DNA from: Alteromonadales bacterium alter-6D02
GTDB lineage: Bacteria; Pseudomonadota; Gammaproteobacteria; Enterobacterales; Psychrobiaceae
Direction: 5' to 3'
Assembly (NCBI GenBank): GCA_002835545.1
Contig: PIZK01000001.1
Span: 62,001 to 126,000, forward strand
DNA length: 64,000 bases
The first letter of the stretch is position 1. Each line of letters begins with the position of its first letter. Below the pieces are notes generated by a model that saw only the letters and a list, made by a program, of their open reading frames with translations, had not been told where the DNA came from and did not search any database. Of the stretch, positions 59,960 through 64,000 are shown in pieces. A program made the translations under genes and the position numbers.

Positions 59960-60050
59960 GGAGAGATGGCAGAGTGGTCGAATGCACCGGTCTTGAAAAC
60001 CGGCATGGGTTAATAGCCCATCTAGGGTTCAAATCCCTATCTCTCCGCCA
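59960..60050 (+). tRNA. tRNA-Ser(UGA), copy 2
   Basis: 91 nt, identical to copy 1 base for base including the encoded CCA. Anticodon TGA at 59994-59996. Followed by its own terminator/3'-fragment array. Its 5' flank is unlike that of copy 1, so the two are separately promoted. Confidence 0.98.
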
Positions 60051-60740
60051 CTTATTCTGTAAAAAGGCTATCTAATTATTTTAGATAGCCTTTTTCGTTT
60101 CAGTCTAAAAAGATTGGGTTAATAGCTCAGTTAGGGAGATTCAAATCCTTATCTCTCCGCCACTTATTCTGCAAAAAAGGTTATCTAATTATTTAGGTAG
60201 CCTTTTTTCGTTTCAGTCTAAAAAGATTGGGTTAATAGCTCAGTTAGGGAGATTCAAATCCTTATCTCTTCGCCACTTATTCTGCAAAAAAGGTTATCTA
60301 ATTATTTAGGTAGCCTTTTTTCGTTTCAGTCTAAAAAACATTGGGTTAATAGCTTAGTTAGGGAGATTCAAATCCCTATCTCTTCGCCACTAATTTAGAA
60401 AAGCCCGTTAACATGAAAGTGTTGGCGGGCTTTTTGCTGTCAGGTACAAAACATTGGGTTAATAGCTCAGTTAGGGAGATTCAAATCCTTATCTCTCCGC
60501 CACTTATTCAGTAAAAAAGGTTATCTAATTATTTAGGTAGCCTTTTTTCGTTTCAGTCTAAAAAGATTGGGTTAATAGCTCAGTTAGGGAGATTCAAATC
60601 CTTATCTCTCCGCCACTAATTCTGTAAAAAGGCTATCTAATTATTTTAGATAGCCTTTTTTCGTTTCAGTCTAAAAAGATTGGGTTAATAGCTCAGTTAG
60701 GGAGATTCAAATCCTTATCTCTGCGCCACTTATTAAAAGA
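60051..60740 (+). repeat. Array of six tRNA-Ser 3'-fragments alternating with terminators
   Basis: Fragments of 47 bases at 60116-60162, 60229-60275, 60343-60389, 60456-60502, 60569-60615 and 60682-60728, in steps of 113-114 bp. Each starts GGGTTAATAGC and ends CGCCA. Between them lie hairpins with T runs, mostly of the GGCTATCTAATT/TTAGATAGCC or GGTTATCTAATT/TTAGGTAGCC type. The one after the third fragment (60396-60435) is of the CCCGTTAACATGAAA type otherwise found only in array 1, a sign of exchange between the two arrays. Confidence 0.92.
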
Positions 60741-60802
60741 AAGCGTTACTTATTAATTTAAGTGGTGCTTTTTTTATTTTTAAGCCGTCGATATCATAAA
60801 TG

Positions 60803-60905
60803 CATCCGTCATTCCGGCAGTCTTTTAGCCGGAATCTCGGGTTTGTTACCGATGGTGATTACTCTACGACAAGATCCTGAATAAAATATTTTTAGGACGA
60901 CGATG
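60803..60905 (-). repeat. Inverted single copy of the dispersed hairpin repeat
   Basis: CATCCGTCATTCCGGC... to ...TTAGGACGACGATG, the reverse complement of the element in the 110-bp array, with intact CCGGCAGTCTTTTAGCCGG and TCCTGAATAAAATATTTTTAGGA hairpin parts. Its CATC...GATG ends suggest the true element borders. It sits 20 bp after the barrel-protein stop. Confidence 0.8.
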
Positions 60906-60925
60906 CTGATGTCATCTTATAAGCG

Positions 60926-62119
60926 TCAGAACTTATAGCGAATGCCAAAATTAACGCCCTTTGACTGGCGCTTGACGCGAGTAAACTCTGCGCTGTTATT
61001 TGCGAACAATGCCTGATGGCTCTTGTCATTATCGGCCTGCCAGTCTTGGTAGTTGATTGATAGGGCAAGGGACGTTTGTGAGCTTAGTTGATAAAGCCCA
61101 GATAATTTTGCGACTGTGCCATGGCCTGTGGCTTTATGATTGCGCCTTTGCGGCGGGGCAATTTCAGGGTAGGCCATTAAATTCGTTGATGCGCTATAAC
61201 TGGCATAGTGATGCTCAAGCGACATATTGAGCGAGAATGATTGAGATAATTGAAAGCGACTATCAAGCCCCAGCCAAGGGCCAAACCACGCTCCATCATC
61301 AGTGATGAAAGGCGTTGTTAAGCGTTGTGAGGCATAACGTAAGCCCATTTGTGGTCTGAGCTCAACAGTAGGAAAGCTTGACTGTTGTTGGATAGGAAAC
61401 CAGCGATAATCGATTGATGTCGATAAAGCGAACATTGAACTGTTTTCAGCACTAGTAGCCTCTCCAAACGCTAGGTCGACATTGAATAACCAATCTGAGT
61501 TCAGTGAGGCATTAACACCTAAGTTGACGGTCGTGTTGTCTAGTGATTGTCTGATAACGTGAGGTTGGCTACTGGCTATCATCTGCTTGTTATTAAATAG
61601 CCACTGGAACTGCTCCTGTTGATGATCTAGCTTTAGGTAAACGTTTGTATTGATATTATCAAGGGGCTCTTTTTCATTGTCGCTGACTAAAGTTAGCTCA
61701 TCAAAAATATGCATTTTAAGTGCGGGCACTTGATTATAGCGGCGCTGTGTTTGGTTGTTTGGTTCAATGTTAAACACGTGCATCTGTAATAAGGGGGTGG
61801 GCTGATGCTCACTAGTTGCAGCTTGGCCGCTAGAAGTATGGTCTGTAGAGGAATGGTGCTTAGAGGTATGGTGTTTAAATATGTGGGTTTTAAGCACAGG
61901 CGTAGCGCTGTATTCATTCTCCGCTGCGCTGCCGTTTGTAGACGAAAAAATATGTGTTTGTAACTGAGGGGACTCAGTCGTTGTATTCACCTTATCTTTT
62001 TTGTCATAGACATGAAGTTTCAGCGCTGCTTCAGCCGAGGTTACTGGTGTTAGTAACATCAGTGAAGCACCAACGAATATATATCTACCCTTAGCCACGA
62101 TGAGCAAGGGACTCATCAA
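60926..62119 (-). CDS. Outer-membrane beta-barrel protein with five PxLKxHIF repeats
   Basis: Up to 397 residues. Signal peptide about 9-31 (KGRYIFVGASLMLLTPVTSAEA); the true start could be ATG 62119/62116 or GTG 62098. The mature N-terminus repeats a short motif five times: ALKLHVYD (32-39), PQLQTHIF (51-58), PVLKTHIF (74-81), PLLQMHVF (109-116) and PALKMHIF (132-139), with Ser/Thr/His-rich spacers of 15-27 residues. From ~160 the chain alternates as beta strands (VNLGVNASLNSDWLFNVDLAF; LALSINYQDW) and ends in NFGIRYKF, the C-terminal aromatic of an outer-membrane barrel recognised by Bam. The family is unknown to me. It overlaps the secretin gene by 29 bp, so it is translationally coupled, suggesting a joint role. 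Confidence 0.75.
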   Translation of the reverse strand: MMSPLLIVAKGRYIFVGASLMLLTPVTSAEAALKLHVYDKKDKVNTTTESPQLQTHIFSSTNGSAAENEYSATPVLKTHIFKHHTSKHHSSTDHTSSGQAATSEHQPTPLLQMHVFNIEPNNQTQRRYNQVPALKMHIFDELTLVSDNEKEPLDNINTNVYLKLDHQQEQFQWLFNNKQMIASSQPHVIRQSLDNTTVNLGVNASLNSDWLFNVDLAFGEATSAENSSMFALSTSIDYRWFPIQQQSSFPTVELRPQMGLRYASQRLTTPFITDDGAWFGPWLGLDSRFQLSQSFSLNMSLEHHYASYSASTNLMAYPEIAPPQRRNHKATGHGTVAKLSGLYQLSSQTSLALSINYQDWQADNDKSHQALFANNSAEFTRVKRQSKGVNFGIRYKF

Positions 62120-64000
62120 ACGGTAATTCAGAGACTAAATATAAATAGGTTTTGTCATTGCGATTACCCTGTGGTGCTAAGTTGTTAACCTCGATTGACG
62201 ACGCTAACCAGCGGCCGCTTATGTTCTGATAATCAACCGCTTGAAAGTGTGTTGATGTATTACTCACCTCAACCACGGTGACAAATAACGCACCATGTTG
62301 CCAACTTTCCAAGGCTTGAACGCTAAGACTGCGGTTATTCAATAGCTCCGTGATGTTGCTGTTGGTATACCGTGCTGGCATGTAATGCTCATTCTGGATA
62401 CGCTGACCTGTGGGTGTACGCATCGAGTTCGCCGCATATTGACTCATTTTCAAATAAAGCTGTTGCTTTTGAGCTTGGCTTTGCGTCGAATTGGCAGGTT
62501 GTTTTTTGCCAATAAACTTGTTCTCAAAAGGTACAACGTCTGGGTGGCCTTGATTAAAATCACGGTAGAAGCGGTTGTCAGCACCACGGATTTTGTCACT
62601 GTCATCAGTTCTCGTGAGGATCCGTGGGGTGATTAGTAAGATAGTTTCCGTTTCTTGTTCACTTTCAATGGTACTTTTAAAAACGTGACCAATAATTGGG
62701 ATCTCAGATAAGAAAGGGACCTTTTGAATATTACTTACTTTCTTATTTCTGATTAAACCGCCGACAGCTACGGTTAGGTTATTTTTAGCCACAACGGTAC
62801 CAGTGAGCCTTGAAGAGTTGACAGTATCAATAGGTAAGTTTAGAACGCCACCTTCGCCATCCGCGATAGGTAGGGTGGTTCCTCCGGGTCTAACCTCCGA
62901 GCTTTCTTGTTCGAGGGTTAAGGCGACGGTACCATCGGTATTAATTTTAGGCACTATCCGCAGGGTGATCCCAATTTCTTGTAACTCAGTTTCTGTTTGA
63001 ATATATGCGGGCGACACCACAAGGCCATTGTCAATCGTTGCTGGGTTAAAGGTGAAACCGCGCACTAACAGCGTTTCTTCTCCGATAAATAACTCGGCCT
63101 GACGATGATTAGACGCGAGTACCATCGGGTTTGATAGTACTTTTATGCGTCGATTTTTTTCTAAAAACTCGATGTTGGCACGTAATCGATTATTCAAAAA
63201 CTCGTAGATCACTGAGCCGGAATTTGGCAGTGCATTATTACCGAGCTTAATCGGACGCACCGATTGATTGCTGCCACTAGACTCTAATTGAAAATCGAAA
63301 ATTGAGGTAAAGTCTTCACCAAGTGTAATACTGACTATTTTCATCTCCAGCATGACCTGCGGAATTTCCATATCCATTTTTTTAACTAAATGAGCAATCG
63401 ATTTAAGCACCGCACGGTCATCGGTACGCACTACAATCATGCTATGTTCGTTGTTAACCGTGATATAAATAGGTTGTGATTGTGCACTGATTTGCGCTAG
63501 TGCTTGATTATTCAGTGCACTTGAACCTTGCATTGCTAGGGATAAACGCTCAAATTGATCGACGGTTAATCGACTGGTATCAAATGAATTATTGTTAGCG
63601 CCTCGAGATGAACCATTATTGGAATTAGCCGATCGATTATCGCGGTTGGTGGAACGAGAGTTTCTAACCCCGCCAGAAGATTGGCGTGAGTTACTGTTGC
63701 TACTCGCGCGCGATGAACCTCCAGCGCCTCCTTCGACTTGCTCACCCAGCGATAAAATTACGCGGCTACCGTACAAGTCCTCAATGGATTTTGCAATAAT
63801 TCTGACATTGGCGTTTCTTACTTTATAGATTTCAATGTGTTCGCTTTCGCGTACCACTAAGTCTTTGGCGTATTCTTCACGCGTCATCAAACGGAAGGTG
63901 TTGGTATCTTCGTCAAAGCGAAACCATAAGTCGGTAATGCGGCTAATCGACTTTAAGGCGTTTTCAACGGTGGTGTTTTTTAAATGAATGGTGACTTTTT
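62091..64000 (-). CDS. Secretin (GspD/PilQ/MshL superfamily), 5' end cut by window edge
   Basis: The reading frame is open to the window edge; the 110 bases before 63890 add VTIHLKNTTVENALKSISRI, a typical STN/N0 domain. N1-type domain residues follow (EIYKVRNANVRIIAKSIEDLY), then a ~50-residue Ser/Asn/Arg/Gly-rich insert (63582-63734) and another ring domain (PIYITVNNEHSMIVVRTDDRAVLKS). The secretin core spans KIKVLSNPMVLASNHRQAELFIGEE-like (here RRIKVLSNPMVLASN), VAVGGLIRNKKVSNIQKVPFLSEIPIIGHVFKS and TILLITPRIL, the outer-membrane pore. The C-terminal ~150 residues are an additional domain. It could serve type II secretion, a type IV pilus or an MSHA-like system; neighbours outside the window would decide. 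Confidence 0.92.
   Translation of the reverse strand, partial: KVTIHLKNTTVENALKSISRITDLWFRFDEDTNTFRLMTREEYAKDLVVRESEHIEIYKVRNANVRIIAKSIEDLYGSRVILSLGEQVEGGAGGSSRASSNSNSRQSSGGVRNSRSTNRDNRSANSNNGSSRGANNNSFDTSRLTVDQFERLSLAMQGSSALNNQALAQISAQSQPIYITVNNEHSMIVVRTDDRAVLKSIAHLVKKMDMEIPQVMLEMKIVSITLGEDFTSIFDFQLESSGSNQSVRPIKLGNNALPNSGSVIYEFLNNRLRANIEFLEKNRRIKVLSNPMVLASNHRQAELFIGEETLLVRGFTFNPATIDNGLVVSPAYIQTETELQEIGITLRIVPKINTDGTVALTLEQESSEVRPGGTTLPIADGEGGVLNLPIDTVNSSRLTGTVVAKNNLTVAVGGLIRNKKVSNIQKVPFLSEIPIIGHVFKSTIESEQETETILLITPRILTRTDDSDKIRGADNRFYRDFNQGHPDVVPFENKFIGKKQPANSTQSQAQKQQLYLKMSQYAANSMRTPTGQRIQNEHYMPARYTNSNITELLNNRSLSVQALESWQHGALFVTVVEVSNTSTHFQAVDYQNISGRWLASSIEVNNLAPQGNRNDKTYLYLVSELPFDESLAHRG

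Noticed and set aside
60116-60728. Fragments as miniature tRNAs (TAGCTCAGTTAG looks like a D-arm)
   Set aside because: Each fragment lacks a 5' acceptor strand and anticodon arm; it is better explained as a mutated variable arm plus T-arm of tRNA-Ser.
56563-60740. Genomic island or prophage attachment duplications at tRNA-Ser
   Set aside because: tRNA 3' ends are repeated as with attL/attR, but no integrase, excisionase or phage gene lies in between and units alternate regularly with terminators.

Overview
The window reads as chromosome of a marine gammaproteobacterium of the order Alteromonadales (Colwellia, Thalassotalea or Shewanella-like). This rests on the moderately low GC content, the conserved gene orders cspD/clpS-clpA-infA-bpt-aat, trxB/ald-lrp-ftsK-lolA-rarA-crcB-serS and tusDCBE-yccA, and several GGDEF, EAL, HDOD and chemoreceptor genes. 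The species call is an inference from gene content and order. Most of the window is dense, ordinary housekeeping DNA. Both ends are cut: an ABC ATPase runs off the left edge and a secretin runs off the right edge.

Left part (1-18 kb): an ABC ATPase; an orphan FucP-type sugar transporter behind a LacI-type palindrome; a secreted HExxH protein that may be translationally coupled to a short upstream ORF; and a compact bufferin-type RiPP operon. In that operon a Cys-rich precursor with a duplicated core is followed by its DUF692 iron oxidase and DUF2063 partner. Next come a small membrane protein/winged-helix regulator pair behind three copies of one palindrome, a decayed DUF2182 gene next to a dispersed repeat, an S9 peptidase, a GST, a large lipoprotein, a TPR-GGDEF protein, a universal stress protein, folX and an AI-2E family permease.

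Middle part (18-46 kb): a Pmp3 peptide, an aminotransferase, the ydiJ dehydrogenase, fieF, a DKNYVYY-repeat lipoprotein, an HBM-type chemoreceptor, a PAS-GGDEF-EAL protein, leucine dehydrogenase, a GNAT/roxA pair, purB-hflD-mnmA, nudJ-rluE, and a full N-degron module. In that module ClpS recognises and ClpA unfolds proteins whose N-terminal leucine is added by Bpt and Aat. trxB and the divergent ald/lrp pair follow.

Right part (46-64 kb): ftsK-lolA-rarA-crcB-serS, then ten head-to-tail copies of a 110-bp hairpin-bearing repeat wedged between serS and the tusDCBE sulfur-relay operon, then yccA. Two identical tRNA-Ser(UGA) genes 3.4 kb apart are each followed by a tandem array (3 and 6 units) in which a copy of the tRNA 3' part alternates with a Rho-independent terminator. 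An HDOD gene and a substrate-binding-protein/GGDEF fusion lie between them. The window ends with an outer-membrane barrel protein carrying five repeated short motifs, translationally overlapping a secretin.

The best candidates for undescribed biology are the tRNA-Ser 3'-fragment/terminator arrays, the duplicated-core bufferin precursor with a lipobox, and the 110-bp satellite.
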